DNA of 35,008 bases from an uncultured Bacteroidota bacterium (lineage in GTDB: Bacteria; Bacteroidota; Bacteroidia; 2-12-FULL-35-15). Below, in pieces: positions 17,519 to 27,422 of this stretch (positions are counted from its first letter, which is position 1; each line of letters begins with the position of its first letter). Below the pieces are notes generated by a model. That model saw only the letters and a list, made by a program, of their open reading frames with translations, searched no databases and was not told where the DNA came from. The translations under genes were made by a program, and so were the position numbers. The stretch is taken from positions 1 through 35,008 of the forward strand of contig CAIXIP010000101.1 in assembly GCA_903919535.1 (NCBI GenBank). The letters run 5' to 3'.

Positions 17519-20500
17519 CTAATAAACGATCACCTTTTTTACAGTTTCATTTCTTGAATTTGTTAAGGTAAGGGTATAAACTCCTTTACCATAATCTACC
17601 ACACTTAATTGTTTTGAGTAGTTTCCAATGTAATCGTTTAACACATCTTTATATATTACTTGACCTAAAGAATTAAACAATTCTACTTTGTAAGTAGATT
17701 TTGTTACGATGTTAAATGAAATTGTGAAGAACCCATCGCTTGGATTAGGATAAATAGTTAAGGAATTAGGATTGTCAGAATCAGCAATTCCAACTGTTGT
17801 AATATTTGCAGAAGCAGAAACTAAAGAAGAGCAACTACCATTTGTTGCAATAACAGTATAACTTCCGTTTACTGTAAACGTGTAGTTTTGACTTGTTGCC
17901 CCGGAGATAATAGTTCCATTCAAATACCATTGATTACCTGTTACAGAGCTTGAAGTTAATACAGAGCCAACTTGAGAAATTGTAGGAGTTGCTGGTAAAG
18001 GAGTAATTGTAACAGTAACAGGTTTAATGTCGATACATCCTGAAGCTGTTGTTGTTTTGATATAATAGGCGCCATTTGCGCAAACAGCATTAGGTGAAGC
18101 TAACGCAACAGTTGCAGTTGAATTGGTCCAATATGTCAATGTGCCACCACCACTGCTGCCTGCAGTAATAGAAGGGGCCGTAAGGTCAACACATAGCGGA
18201 GAACACACAGTTGTAGGGTTAGTAATTAAAAGTGAAGGTGCAGTATTAATAACCACAGTTACTGGTTTAATATCTATGCAACCGCCAGACGTGGTGGTTT
18301 TGATATAATAGGTTCCGCCTGTCGCTATCGTACTTGGAGATGTTAAAGAAACAGTTGCTCCAACATTTGTCCAATATGAGAACGTTCCTGAGCCAGAACT
18401 TCCTAAGGTAACTGCAGGAGCAGTAATATCAATTGTTGATGGGGAGCATACCGCTGTAGGATTTGTAATTGTTAAAACAGGCATTGAGTTAACAACCATC
18501 GTAATCGGATTAGAAGTTGCTGTTGTTGGAGAAGCACAAGTTGAACTGGATGTTAAAACACATGTAACTATTTGTCCGTTTGTTAATCCAGTTGTTGTAT
18601 ACGAAGGTGAGTTTGCCCCACTAACATCCACTGAATTGATTTGCCATTGGTAGCCGGGTGTTGTTCCACTGCCACCAGCTGAAGTAGTGAATGTAACAGA
18701 TGTTCCGGCACAAATTGGTCCGCTTGGACCAGCAACTGTACTAATGGTCGGCACAACGCTTCCGCTAACTACAACAGGAGTTGTACCAGCTAAACTTGTA
18801 CAACCAGACACTGTTACTGTTATGCTATATGTCCCTGCCATGCCAGCACTAGCAGTCAAGAGAGAAGGGTTTTGCGTAGAAGAAACAAAAGCGCCTGGGC
18901 CTGTCCAACTATATGTTGCCGTTGAAACTGCAGGTGTTGTTAATAAAATTGTTGATCCTAAACAAACTGGTGAATTTCCACTAGCTGTTGGAGTTGCGGG
19001 TATCGGATTCACAATAACAGTTGTTGTCCCTGCTAAACTTGCACAACCATTTGTATTAGTAATTGTAACGCTGTATGTTCCACCCATAAGTGTTGTAGCT
19101 CCTGTTCTTGTAGGGTTTTGTAAAGCTGATGTAAAAGTGCTAGGTCCAGTCCAAGAATAAGTAGCTCCAGTAACAGTAGGCGTAGCTAAAGTAATAGTCG
19201 CACCGGCACAATACGCACCTGTATTTGTTGCCGTAGGCGTAGTTGGAATTGCATTCACAACAACGGTTGTTGTACCAGCTAAACTAGTACATCCTGCAAC
19301 AGTATTGGTAACAGAATATGTTCCAGCCATAAGAGCTGTAGCTCCTGTTCTTGTAGGATTTTGTAAAGCAGAAGAAAAAGTACTAGGTCCAGTCCAAGCA
19401 TATGTAGCGCCTGTTACAGTAGGTGTAGCTAATGTAATAGTCGCACCAGCACAATAAGCACCTGTGTTGGTAGCAGTAGGCGTAGTTGGAATTGCATTCA
19501 CAACAACAGTTGTTGTACCAGCTAAACTAGTACATCCTGCAACCGTATTAGTAACAGAATATGTTCCCGCCATAAGAGCTGTAGCTCCTGTTCTTGTAGG
19601 ATTTTGTAAAGCTGATGTAAAAGTGCTAGGTCCCGTCCAAGAATATGTAGCCCCAGTGACAGTAGGTGTAGCTAAAGTAATAGTCGCACCGGCACAATAT
19701 GCTCCTGTATTTGTTGCAGTAGGCGTAGTTGGAATTGCATTCACAACAACGGTTGTTGTACCAGCTAAACTAGTACATCCTGCAACCGTATTGGTAACAG
19801 AATATGTTCCAGCCATAAGAGCTGTAGCTCCTGTTCTTGTAGGATTTTGTAAAGCTGATGTAAAAGTGCTAGGTCCCGTCCAAGAATATGTAGCCCCAGT
19901 GACAGTGGGTGTAGCTAAAGTAATAGTCGCACCGGCACAATATGCTCCTGTATTTGTTGCAGTAGGCGTAGTTGGAATTGCATTCACAACAACGGTTGTT
20001 GTACCAGCTAAACTTGTACATCCAGCAACAGTATTGGTAACAGAATATGTTCCCGCCATAAGAGCTGTAGCTCCTGTTCTTGTAGGATTTTGTAAAGTAG
20101 AAGAAAAAGTACTAGGTCCAGTCCAAGAATAAGTAGCTCCAGTAACAGTAGGCGTAGCTAAAGTAATAGTCGCACCGGCACAATATGCTCCTGTATTTGT
20201 TGCAGTAGGCGTAGTTGGAATTGCATTCACAATAACAGTTGTTGTACCAGCTAAACTTGTACAACCTGCAACAGTATTAGTAACAGAATATGTTCCCGCC
20301 ATAAGAGTTGTAGCTCCTGTTCTTGTAGGGTTTTGTAAAGTAGAAGAAAAAGTGCTAGGTCCTGTCCAAGAATAAGTAGCTCCAGTAACAGTAGGCGTAG
20401 CTAAAGTAATAGTAGCACCGGCACAATAAGCACCTGTGTTGGTAGCAGTTGGCGTAGTTGGAATTGCATTCACAACAACGGCTGTTGTACCAGCTAAACT

Positions 20501-23500
20501 TGTACATCCCGCAACAGTATTAGTAACAGAATATGTTCCAGCCGAAGCTAATGCTGAAGAGGCAATTGTAGGGTTTTGTAAAGCTGATGTAAAAGTACTA
20601 GGTCCAGTCCAAGAATAAGTAGCTCCAGTAACAGTAGGTGTAGCTAAAGTAATAGTAGCACCAGCACAATATACTCCTGTATTTGTTGCAGAAGGCGTAG
20701 TTGGAATTGCATTCACAACAACAGTTGTTGTCCCAGCTAAACTAGTACATCCTGCAACAGTATTAGTAACAGAATATGTTCCAGCCATAAGAGTTGTAGC
20801 TCCTGTTCTTGTAGGATTTTGTAAAGCTGATGTAAAAGTGCTAGGTCCCGTCCAAGAATATGTAGCCCCAGTGACAGTAGGTGTAGCTAAAGTAATAGTC
20901 GCACCGGCACAATACGCACCTGTATTTGTTGCTGTTGGCGTTGCTGGTATAGCGTTAATAACCATTGTAATTGCATTGGAAGTAGCAGGACTTCCTGTAA
21001 CACCTGCTAAATTTGATGTCATAACACAAGTAACAATTTGTCCCGTTGTTAATGTCGAAGTTGTATAAGTCGGACTATTTGTTCCCACAATACCTCCATT
21101 AACTTTCCATTGATAAACAGGTGTTGTTCCCCCATTTGTAGGTGTTGCCGTGAATGTTGCAGACTGTCCAGCACATATTGGATTAGTTCCTGTTGTTTCT
21201 GCAATTATTACACTTGCAACTGCTGATCCAGTTCCGGTAATATTTATATTATCCAAATAAAGTAATTGTCCCCATCCGGAATAATTTTGAAATTTTACCA
21301 TAACATTAGCTAATCCTACATAAGGAGTTAAACTAACGGTTTCAGTTCTCCATTGTGCTGCTGTTGGAACGAAAGCGGATGTAGCATTATCGGGTGCTGT
21401 TTGTAAGGTAGTGAATGCCCCTTTGCTATAAACCGATACCCATGTTGTACCACAATCAGTGCTAACCAGCACTCTCAAAGAATCTCTGTAAGTTGTATTG
21501 TATCTGGCATAAGCCACATCAAATTTTAATGTTGCCGTGGATATTCCAGCGAAGGAATATTTTGGGGTCATTATTTCATCAATTCTTCCCGCCACAGATG
21601 TTGCTGGACTGTAATTGTCCATCACGATACTAGTGGTACTCGTACCAAAACCGCCTGCTGTTGTTGTTTGAGTCCATGTATTATCAGCATCTGGATTATT
21701 TAGCATCCAACCTGATGGGACAAAAGTAGCTTGAAACCCTTCAGTTAAAGGTAATACAGTTGTTCCGGAAACAGTTATGTATGCTGTTTTTGTCATAGTG
21801 TTGCTTCCATTTGCATTTGTAGCAATTAGTGTAACATTATATGTTCCAGCAGTATTATAACAAATATTTGTTGGGTTTTGTACTGTTGATGTTGTTGTTG
21901 CGGCACCAGGGAATGACCAACTCCATGATGTTGGAGTTCCATTAGATATATCTGTAAAGGAAATACATTGACCAATACAAATATTTGTTTGACTAGCTGT
22001 AAAGTCTGCTGTTGGAGGATTAGTTCCAGGCGTATTAAGGTCAGATTGCCAGATTCCTCTTCCAAATGTGGCGGCTCTAAGCTTATTTGCAGTATATTGA
22101 ATTTCTAATTCTCTTACTGATACATTTGGCAAGCCAGTGTTATATGTTGCCCAAGATCCGGCAGTATTATCACGATAATATACTCCAACATCTGTTCCAG
22201 CGTATAAAGCATCGTTTGTAGAATTATCTTGATAAACAATACAGTTTGCAGGTAAGTTAGGTAACCCTGTAGAATAGTTAGTCCAAGTAACTCCTGCGTC
22301 AGCAGAATAATAAACTTTATTCCCTGCAGAATATCCTGAGAAGGTTACCCAAACTCTGCTTGGGTTTGTTGGATGAACTGCAATATAAGAAATCGCAGCA
22401 GATGCGGTTGGCAATCCTGCGGAGCGATCAATAAATGTTGCTCCATCGGTTGAAACATAAAACTTATCAATTTTTGCTGCGTATATGTAATTGATATTGG
22501 AAGCAGCATTTGCTAATGCTATTAAATTTCCAGTTCCTCCTGAGATTGTTCCAACTTGGGCCCAAGCCCCTCCGGAGGTTGTACTCTTATAAACTTGTGC
22601 TTTACCGACAAATAAGGTTGCAGCGTTTGATGGAGCTTCAATGTATGGTGTTACCCAATCTCCATCAGCATTAACGCCTGTTCCACCACTAGCAACAATA
22701 GAAGTTGTCATGTTGCCACCTGTAGTAGTTTTTCGAATATCACCATAATATAACTCGCCATACTGAATATTAGCATTTGACCAATCAATTAGGGCTTCCA
22801 TGCCATCTCCTCCCATTGGCCAGGTCCAGGTAGCTGTCCCGTTCCAACGATTTGTCCCGTTATCCTGAAAACCGGTAACTAAAAGATTTGCATTTGTCTT
22901 TGATAATCCTAATTTATATGCTTGAGAAATTTGAAGACCATTACTTAGATCAGACCAAGCTGTTCCTGTATTAGCAGTTTTAAAACAGCCACCATCACAG
23001 CCTGCAAAATATGTTGTTGCGCTACCTGGTAAAAATTCAAGTGCATGAATATCAGCGTGAACATAAGGCGCTCCACTACCTGTCCAGTGCCCGTTAATTG
23101 TCCAACTTGTTCCACCGGTTGTTGATTTCCAAATATTTACTCCTCCAACAATTACTAATTCAGCATTAGTAGGAGAAGCTGCAATTGAAAGGTCGTACCA
23201 TCCTTGTCCGCCAGTATCATTGCCTGCACTTGCCCAACCAAGCACGTTAGGAGTTGTGGATCGAGTAGTAAATGTTGCCCCTGCATCAGCTGAACGGTAC
23301 AAACCTAGAAAACCATAAGCAGTGTTTGAAGCTAAAATATAAACATAATTTACGTTTGCAGCAGAAATAGCTATTGCCAATCTGGAAAGGGTTGCAGCAG
23401 CAGGTAAGCCTGTAGCTGTTGTTACAAAAGAGGTGCCTGCATTTGTTGATTTGTAAAACAATGTTGTGCTACAAGCATATACCGTAGTAGTATCACCAGG

Positions 23501-24463
23501 TTTATACTCAATATCTTTAATGTTTGCTAATGCAGAAGCTATCTGAGTCCAGCTAGTTCCAGCATTTTGTGTCCGGTAAAGTCCATTACTTGTTGCAGCG
23601 AAAATCGTATTTGGGTTTTGTGGATTCATTAATAGGCGACTAATTGTTCTGCCATTAGTAACAGACCAATTTAATCCTGAGGGATTCCAAGTTGTACCAC
23701 CGTCTGTTGATTTTAAAACACCAATAGAATATGTATCTCCAGCTTCACCATCACCAGTTGCTAAATACATGATTTGTGTATTTGTAGGATTTATTGCCAG
23801 ATCGGTACAGCCAATTACAGCTAAATTATCTGTATTTGTTGTCCATGCAGTACCACCGGTTGTGCTTTTCCATAACCCTCCACCTGGAGAACCAACATAA
23901 ATGGTATTTGTATTGGTAGGATCAAAACGTACAAAATTAACTCGTCCAGCACCGCCACCAGAGGGAATAGAAGTTGTAGGGCCAATTATTGACCAGTTTG
24001 CCGCTTGTACGCCTAACGATGCAGTGCCCTGTGTGATGACACTTTTGTTCCCTGAATTGGTAGATGTTGAATAATAATTATCTAAATATTCGTTCCACGC
24101 ATTAAACATTACTTGTCTATCTCCGGAAGGAAATAGGCGGTACTTCATTTCGTTTTCCCAACGTTTATAAACTTCCCAACCACCAGCGAGCTCTTTCTCT
24201 TCTAAGGATGCGGTAACCCTTTCTTCCTTTGAAGGTAAGGTGGAACTTTGCTTAGCTAGTTTCTTGGCTTCTTTTTCACGTTCGCGCTTTTCTTCTTTTC
24301 GAAACTCCTGTTCGGTATTCTTGTAATATTTATTAAAAGCTTTTTGAACTTCATAAAAGTTTACCGAAGGATCTTGCATTTTATCAACCCAACTTTGCGA
24401 AAATGCTGTATTTGCTAGTATTGCAAATACAATTGAGAGAGAAAAAGTAGTAATTTTTTTCAT
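17519..24463 (-). CDS. Giant repeat-rich T9SS surface protein with BNR/sortilin-like propeller
   Basis: This is a 2314-aa secreted protein. Domains in order: signal peptide (1-22); a Lys/Glu-rich probable coiled coil (about 40-90); BNR/sortilin-type propeller repeats with WKSTTGG and STDGGTTW motifs (about 150-800); a PKD domain (about 815-900); a jelly-roll adhesin-like domain resembling 'choice-of-anchor' modules (about 905-1075); an Ig-like domain; eight nearly identical 81-82-residue Ig-like repeats (1174-1822), each with YCAGATITL and two or more Cys; one diverged copy; further Ig-like modules; and a T9SS type A tail (about 2230-2314, with YPNPSDGFF). It is probably a cell-surface adhesin. 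It is monocistronic between a divergent sixA gene and its own terminator. The substrate or partner is unknown. The plus-strand frames inside the repeats are shadows. Confidence 0.92.
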   Translation of the reverse strand: MKKITTFSLSIVFAILANTAFSQSWVDKMQDPSVNFYEVQKAFNKYYKNTEQEFRKEEKREREKEAKKLAKQSSTLPSKEERVTASLEEKELAGGWEVYKRWENEMKYRLFPSGDRQVMFNAWNEYLDNYYSTSTNSGNKSVITQGTASLGVQAANWSIIGPTTSIPSGGGAGRVNFVRFDPTNTNTIYVGSPGGGLWKSTTGGTAWTTNTDNLAVIGCTDLAINPTNTQIMYLATGDGEAGDTYSIGVLKSTDGGTTWNPSGLNWSVTNGRTISRLLMNPQNPNTIFAATSNGLYRTQNAGTSWTQIASALANIKDIEYKPGDTTTVYACSTTLFYKSTNAGTSFVTTATGLPAAATLSRLAIAISAANVNYVYILASNTAYGFLGLYRSADAGATFTTRSTTPNVLGWASAGNDTGGQGWYDLSIAASPTNAELVIVGGVNIWKSTTGGTSWTINGHWTGSGAPYVHADIHALEFLPGSATTYFAGCDGGCFKTANTGTAWSDLSNGLQISQAYKLGLSKTNANLLVTGFQDNGTNRWNGTATWTWPMGGDGMEALIDWSNANIQYGELYYGDIRKTTTGGNMTTSIVASGGTGVNADGDWVTPYIEAPSNAATLFVGKAQVYKSTTSGGAWAQVGTISGGTGNLIALANAASNINYIYAAKIDKFYVSTDGATFIDRSAGLPTASAAISYIAVHPTNPSRVWVTFSGYSAGNKVYYSADAGVTWTNYSTGLPNLPANCIVYQDNSTNDALYAGTDVGVYYRDNTAGSWATYNTGLPNVSVRELEIQYTANKLRAATFGRGIWQSDLNTPGTNPPTADFTASQTNICIGQCISFTDISNGTPTSWSWSFPGAATTTSTVQNPTNICYNTAGTYNVTLIATNANGSNTMTKTAYITVSGTTVLPLTEGFQATFVPSGWMLNNPDADNTWTQTTTAGGFGTSTTSIVMDNYSPATSVAGRIDEIMTPKYSFAGISTATLKFDVAYARYNTTYRDSLRVLVSTDCGTTWVSVYSKGAFTTLQTAPDNATSAFVPTAAQWRTETVSLTPYVGLANVMVKFQNYSGWGQLLYLDNINITGTGSAVASVIIAETTGTNPICAGQSATFTATPTNGGTTPVYQWKVNGGIVGTNSPTYTTSTLTTGQIVTCVMTSNLAGVTGSPATSNAITMVINAIPATPTATNTGAYCAGATITLATPTVTGATYSWTGPSTFTSALQNPTRTGATTLMAGTYSVTNTVAGCTSLAGTTTVVVNAIPTTPSATNTGVYCAGATITLATPTVTGATYSWTGPSTFTSALQNPTIASSALASAGTYSVTNTVAGCTSLAGTTAVVVNAIPTTPTATNTGAYCAGATITLATPTVTGATYSWTGPSTFSSTLQNPTRTGATTLMAGTYSVTNTVAGCTSLAGTTTVIVNAIPTTPTATNTGAYCAGATITLATPTVTGATYSWTGPSTFSSTLQNPTRTGATALMAGTYSVTNTVAGCTSLAGTTTVVVNAIPTTPTATNTGAYCAGATITLATPTVTGATYSWTGPSTFTSALQNPTRTGATALMAGTYSVTNTVAGCTSLAGTTTVVVNAIPTTPTATNTGAYCAGATITLATPTVTGATYSWTGPSTFTSALQNPTRTGATALMAGTYSVTNTVAGCTSLAGTTTVVVNAIPTTPTATNTGAYCAGATITLATPTVTGATYAWTGPSTFSSALQNPTRTGATALMAGTYSVTNTVAGCTSLAGTTTVVVNAIPTTPTATNTGAYCAGATITLATPTVTGATYSWTGPSTFTSALQNPTRTGATTLMGGTYSVTITNTNGCASLAGTTTVIVNPIPATPTASGNSPVCLGSTILLTTPAVSTATYSWTGPGAFVSSTQNPSLLTASAGMAGTYSITVTVSGCTSLAGTTPVVVSGSVVPTISTVAGPSGPICAGTSVTFTTSAGGSGTTPGYQWQINSVDVSGANSPSYTTTGLTNGQIVTCVLTSSSTCASPTTATSNPITMVVNSMPVLTITNPTAVCSPSTIDITAPAVTLGSSGSGTFSYWTNVGATVSLTSPSTIATGGTYYIKTTTSGGCIDIKPVTVVINTAPSLLITNPTTVCSPLCVDLTAPSITAGSSGGGTLTYWTNSTATVALASPNAVCANGAYYIKTTTASGCIDIKPVTVTITPLPATPTISQVGSVLTSSSVTGNQWYLNGTIISGATSQNYTFTVNGSYTVIATNGSCSSLVSASANITTVGIADSDNPNSLTIYPNPSDGFFTISFNIVTKSTYKVELFNSLGQVIYKDVLNDYIGNYSKQLSVVDYGKGVYTLTLTNSRNETVKKVIVY
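18998..20944 (-). repeat. Eight tandem 243-bp repeats inside the giant gene
   Basis: Seven units of 243 bp and one of 246 bp lie head to tail, in frame. Unit borders on the plus strand fall at 19244, 19487, 19730, 19973, 20216, 20459 and 20702. The two neighbouring units 19487-19729 and 19730-19972 differ at only four bases by my reading, and none changes the protein. The unit nearest the N-terminal side but one (20459-20701) has a different internal block. The array codes for Ig-like surface domains and is a likely site of copy-number change and assembly error. Confidence 0.95.
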
Positions 24464-24616
24464 AGGGAGAATTTTTAACCTAGCTAATGTAATTTATCCC
24501 GTTGTGATAATCAAGTTAGCGGAGTATTTTTAGACGAATGTGAGTTTTTGGGAGGTGAAAAATGCACCAGATAAGCAAAGTCTAAAAAATCAATTACATT
24601 TATGCTTGAAAGAATA

Positions 24617-24624
24617 TAGTTTTG
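24617..24624 (+). promoter_or_regulatory. Possible -7 element for the sixA-like gene
   Basis: TAGTTTTG matches TAnnTTTG and ends 13 bp before the ATG at 24638. No good -33 element is visible and the leader would be very short, so this is tentative. Confidence 0.3.
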
Positions 24625-24637
24625 AAAACGTACAAAC

Positions 24638-25135
24638 ATGAAAACCCTTTATCTAATAAGACATGCAAAATCAGATTGGGGAAGAGCAGAACTTAAGGAT
24701 ATAGATAGGCCTCTAAATGCCCGGGGATATTCAGATGCATACAAAATGAGCTCTGTTCTCAGAGAAAAAAAGATTGCACCCGATTTAATAATTACAAGTC
24801 CTGCAGTAAGAGCTATATCAACAGCTTTAATTTTTTGTAGAAATTTTCAGATAGATGCATCGCAACTAATTATCAATTCAAAATTGTATGATACTTCGGT
24901 GAAAGATTACCAGAATTGTATATCAAAAATTGAAAATAATTTTAGCCATGTTATGCTTTTTGGACACAACCCAACAATTGCAGATTGCGCAGAAAGTTTT
25001 TTAACAATATTTACGGAAGAAATACCTACTTGTGGTATAGTTGGAATAAGATCAAATGCTATTAAATGGAGCGATTTTCCTGAAAAAAAATGTGAATTAT
25101 TGTTTTATGATTTCCCGAAAAATCATCTTGCCTAG
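24638..25135 (+). CDS. SixA-type histidine phosphatase
   Basis: This 165-aa protein belongs to the histidine phosphatase (phosphoglycerate mutase-like) superfamily. The catalytic motif LIRHAKSDW places the nucleophile at His9 with Arg8 beside it; Arg58 (SPAVRA) and the second histidine His110 (LFGHNPTI) complete the active site. Its small size and the RHAKSDW version of the motif fit the SixA group, whose E. coli member removes phosphate from phosphohistidine in signalling proteins; the substrate here is not known. There is no signal peptide, so it should be cytoplasmic. It is divergent from the giant gene (174-bp gap) and 140 bp upstream of the PKD protein. Confidence 0.9.
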   Translation: MKTLYLIRHAKSDWGRAELKDIDRPLNARGYSDAYKMSSVLREKKIAPDLIITSPAVRAISTALIFCRNFQIDASQLIINSKLYDTSVKDYQNCISKIENNFSHVMLFGHNPTIADCAESFLTIFTEEIPTCGIVGIRSNAIKWSDFPEKKCELLFYDFPKNHLA

Positions 25136-25208
25136 AGACATCTTGATTTGTGATTTATTTTAATTATTCTATTATGTTTATTGACTATTGTCATCGTATA
25201 CTTTGATA

Positions 25209-25239
25209 TTGAACCTTAATACATGCATTGTATTTTTTG
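25209..25239 (+). promoter_or_regulatory. Possible promoter of the PKD protein gene
   Basis: TTG (25209-25211) is followed after 19 bp by TATTTTTTG (25231-25239). This resembles the Bacteroidota TTG-N19-TAnnTTTG layout with one extra base in the -7 box. The predicted start would leave a leader of about 30 nt before the ATG at 25276. Confidence 0.25.
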
Positions 25240-25275
25240 TACATTAGCTAGTTCGAATACGAAAAGCAGAAAAAT

Positions 25276-27420
25276 ATGAAGTTGAAAAATTTTCTGGTAT
25301 TGCTGTTTTTAACTCTATTTAGTTTTAAAAATTTCGCAACACACATTGTGGGTGGTGAAATTTATTATGATTGTTTGGGGGGTAATAATTATAAAATTAC
25401 GTTAAAAATTTATCGCGATTGTTATTACGGAATCCCTCCTTTTGATTTTCCCGGATATATTGGAATATATGACGTTAACGGAAATGTAATTCAAACGGTA
25501 GATATGGGTGTTGCTGATTCAACATTAATTCCGCCAATAATAAATAATCCTTGTTTTACTCCGCCAGGAGATGTTTGTGTCGAAGAAGGAGTGTATACAA
25601 AAGTTGTAAACTTGCCGCCCATTGCAGGAGGTTATGTTTTATCATACCAAAGGTGTTGCAGAAATTCATCCATCCTAAATATTGTGAATGCATCACAAGT
25701 AGGTTCAACATATCAGATTCCAATTCTGGATGCAGCAATAGTAAATTGTAATAGTACACCACGTTATACAAATTTTCCTCCTTTGTTTTTATGCGCAAAT
25801 GTGCCATTTTCATTTGACCACTCTGCTACTGATCCTGATGGAGATTCATTGTCTTATCAACTCTGTGAAGCGTTTGATGGAGCTTCTACAATAAACCCAA
25901 CGCCTGTTCCACCGAGCCCTCCGCCATATACATTTGTAAGTTATGTTGCACCTTATTCAGGAGCAAGTCCGATGAATTCTTCTCCGGCTTTAACAATAAA
26001 TCCTACAACCGGCTTAATGACAGGTACACCAACAATGATTGGTAGATGGGTGGTTGGGGTTTGTGTTAGTGAATATCGAAATGGAGTATTGCTTACAACC
26101 AATAAACGTGATTTTCAGTTTAATGTAGAAAATTGTCCTAATTTACCTGTTGCTTCCATTCCTTTGCAGAGTGTTTTTTGTTTTGGAAATCAGGTAGATT
26201 TTTCACAAAACAGTCTCAATGCATTCACCTACCAATGGGATTTCGGCGACCCATCAACTTCGCTTGATGTTTCCAGTGCAAATTCTCCTACTTGGACATA
26301 TGCTGATACTGGGTCGTATAACGTAACCTTAATTATTAATCCAGGTACGCTTTGTGCAGATACAAATACAACTGTATTTAAAATATATCCTCCTCTTATT
26401 CCAAATTTTACTCCACCACCAGGTGAATGTATTTATAATAACAGTTTTGATTTTACTGCAGCAGGCGCATTCATGGGAAATGGAACATTTAGCTGGGATT
26501 TCGGAGTAAATGCAAATCCTTCAATATCAACTCAACAGAATCCAACAAATATTATTTATGGTTCTGTTGGTACTTTTCCTGTAATATTAACAATAAACGA
26601 AAATGGATGCACAAATAGTTATATAAATAATGTATCCGTGTTTCCAAAGCCTATTGCCAATTATGGTTTAGAAACAGTTCTTGCATGCGATTTACAACCT
26701 GTTCATTTTATAGATAGTTCACAAGCGGATACCCCATTGACCTATTTGTGGGGTTTTGGTGATGAAACAACATCCACTGTGCAAAACCCTTTTTATACCT
26801 ACCCATCTGTGGGAACTTATTTTACAAACTTAATAATAACAACAGCTCATGGCTGTGTTGATACATTTGCATTGCCAACTTCATTAACTGTTTTTCCTTC
26901 GCCACAAGCTGGCTTTGCGGTTACTCCCAGAGATACATCCATTTTTTATCCGGATGTAACAATGGTAGATCAAAGTATTGACGCTATTGGTTGTAGCGTT
27001 TTTTGGGGGGATGGGGCATTTTACAGCAATTGCGATTCGGTTCATCGCTTTGATGACCCTGGCACCTATAATGTTATGCAAGTAGTTGTTAATACATATG
27101 GATGTTATGATACAGCGTACTCAGAAGTAATTATTCGGCCCGAGTTTTTATTTTGGTTGCCCAATGCTTTTACACCAAACAACAATGGATTGAACGATAT
27201 TTTTAAGCCAGTGCTAATGGGTGTACACAATTATGCATTCTTGATATTTGATCGTTGGGGGGAAAAAATATTTGAAACAACTAATTTGGATGATGGTTGG
27301 AATGGATTTTATCACAGCAAATTATGTAGTAATGATGTGTATGTATACAAAATAACATTCCGTGATGATGTTCAAGGAAATTACCACCAATATATTGGTC
27401 GTGTAACTTTGGTAAAATAA
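25276..27420 (+). CDS. PKD-domain surface protein with T9SS type B (gliding motility-type) C-terminal domain
   Basis: A 714-aa secreted protein. Residues 1-22 form a signal peptide, directly followed by the conserved N-terminal block HIVGGEIYYDC that is common to large Bacteroidota surface proteins of this type. Several PKD-like modules follow (about 290-615), recognisable by YQWDFGD, FSWDFG and YLWGFGDETT segments. The last ~95 residues (LPNAFTPNNNGLND, then FDRWGEKIFE and DGWNGFY) are a type B T9SS sorting domain, annotated in gliding-motility proteins such as SprB. This domain directs export by T9SS; it does not by itself show that the cell glides. The stop codon lies 2 bp from the stop of the convergent gpmI gene. 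Confidence 0.92.
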   Translation: MKLKNFLVLLFLTLFSFKNFATHIVGGEIYYDCLGGNNYKITLKIYRDCYYGIPPFDFPGYIGIYDVNGNVIQTVDMGVADSTLIPPIINNPCFTPPGDVCVEEGVYTKVVNLPPIAGGYVLSYQRCCRNSSILNIVNASQVGSTYQIPILDAAIVNCNSTPRYTNFPPLFLCANVPFSFDHSATDPDGDSLSYQLCEAFDGASTINPTPVPPSPPPYTFVSYVAPYSGASPMNSSPALTINPTTGLMTGTPTMIGRWVVGVCVSEYRNGVLLTTNKRDFQFNVENCPNLPVASIPLQSVFCFGNQVDFSQNSLNAFTYQWDFGDPSTSLDVSSANSPTWTYADTGSYNVTLIINPGTLCADTNTTVFKIYPPLIPNFTPPPGECIYNNSFDFTAAGAFMGNGTFSWDFGVNANPSISTQQNPTNIIYGSVGTFPVILTINENGCTNSYINNVSVFPKPIANYGLETVLACDLQPVHFIDSSQADTPLTYLWGFGDETTSTVQNPFYTYPSVGTYFTNLIITTAHGCVDTFALPTSLTVFPSPQAGFAVTPRDTSIFYPDVTMVDQSIDAIGCSVFWGDGAFYSNCDSVHRFDDPGTYNVMQVVVNTYGCYDTAYSEVIIRPEFLFWLPNAFTPNNNGLNDIFKPVLMGVHNYAFLIFDRWGEKIFETTNLDDGWNGFYHSKLCSNDVYVYKITFRDDVQGNYHQYIGRVTLVK

Positions 27421-27422
27421 TT

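Noticed and set aside
19464-20132. Long plus-strand open frame of 222 codons inside the repeats
   Set aside because: It repeats with the same 243-bp period and is open only because the coding repeat lacks antisense stops; no signal, start context or family is visible.
18998-20944. Tandem array considered as a CRISPR
   Set aside because: Units are 243 bp, directly joined without spacers, and translate in frame as Ig-like domains; no cas genes are nearby.
24464-25275. Search for a hidden small gene or RNA around the sixA-like gene
   Set aside because: The two spacers (174 and 140 bp) show no stable hairpin with a T tract and no credible short coding frame.
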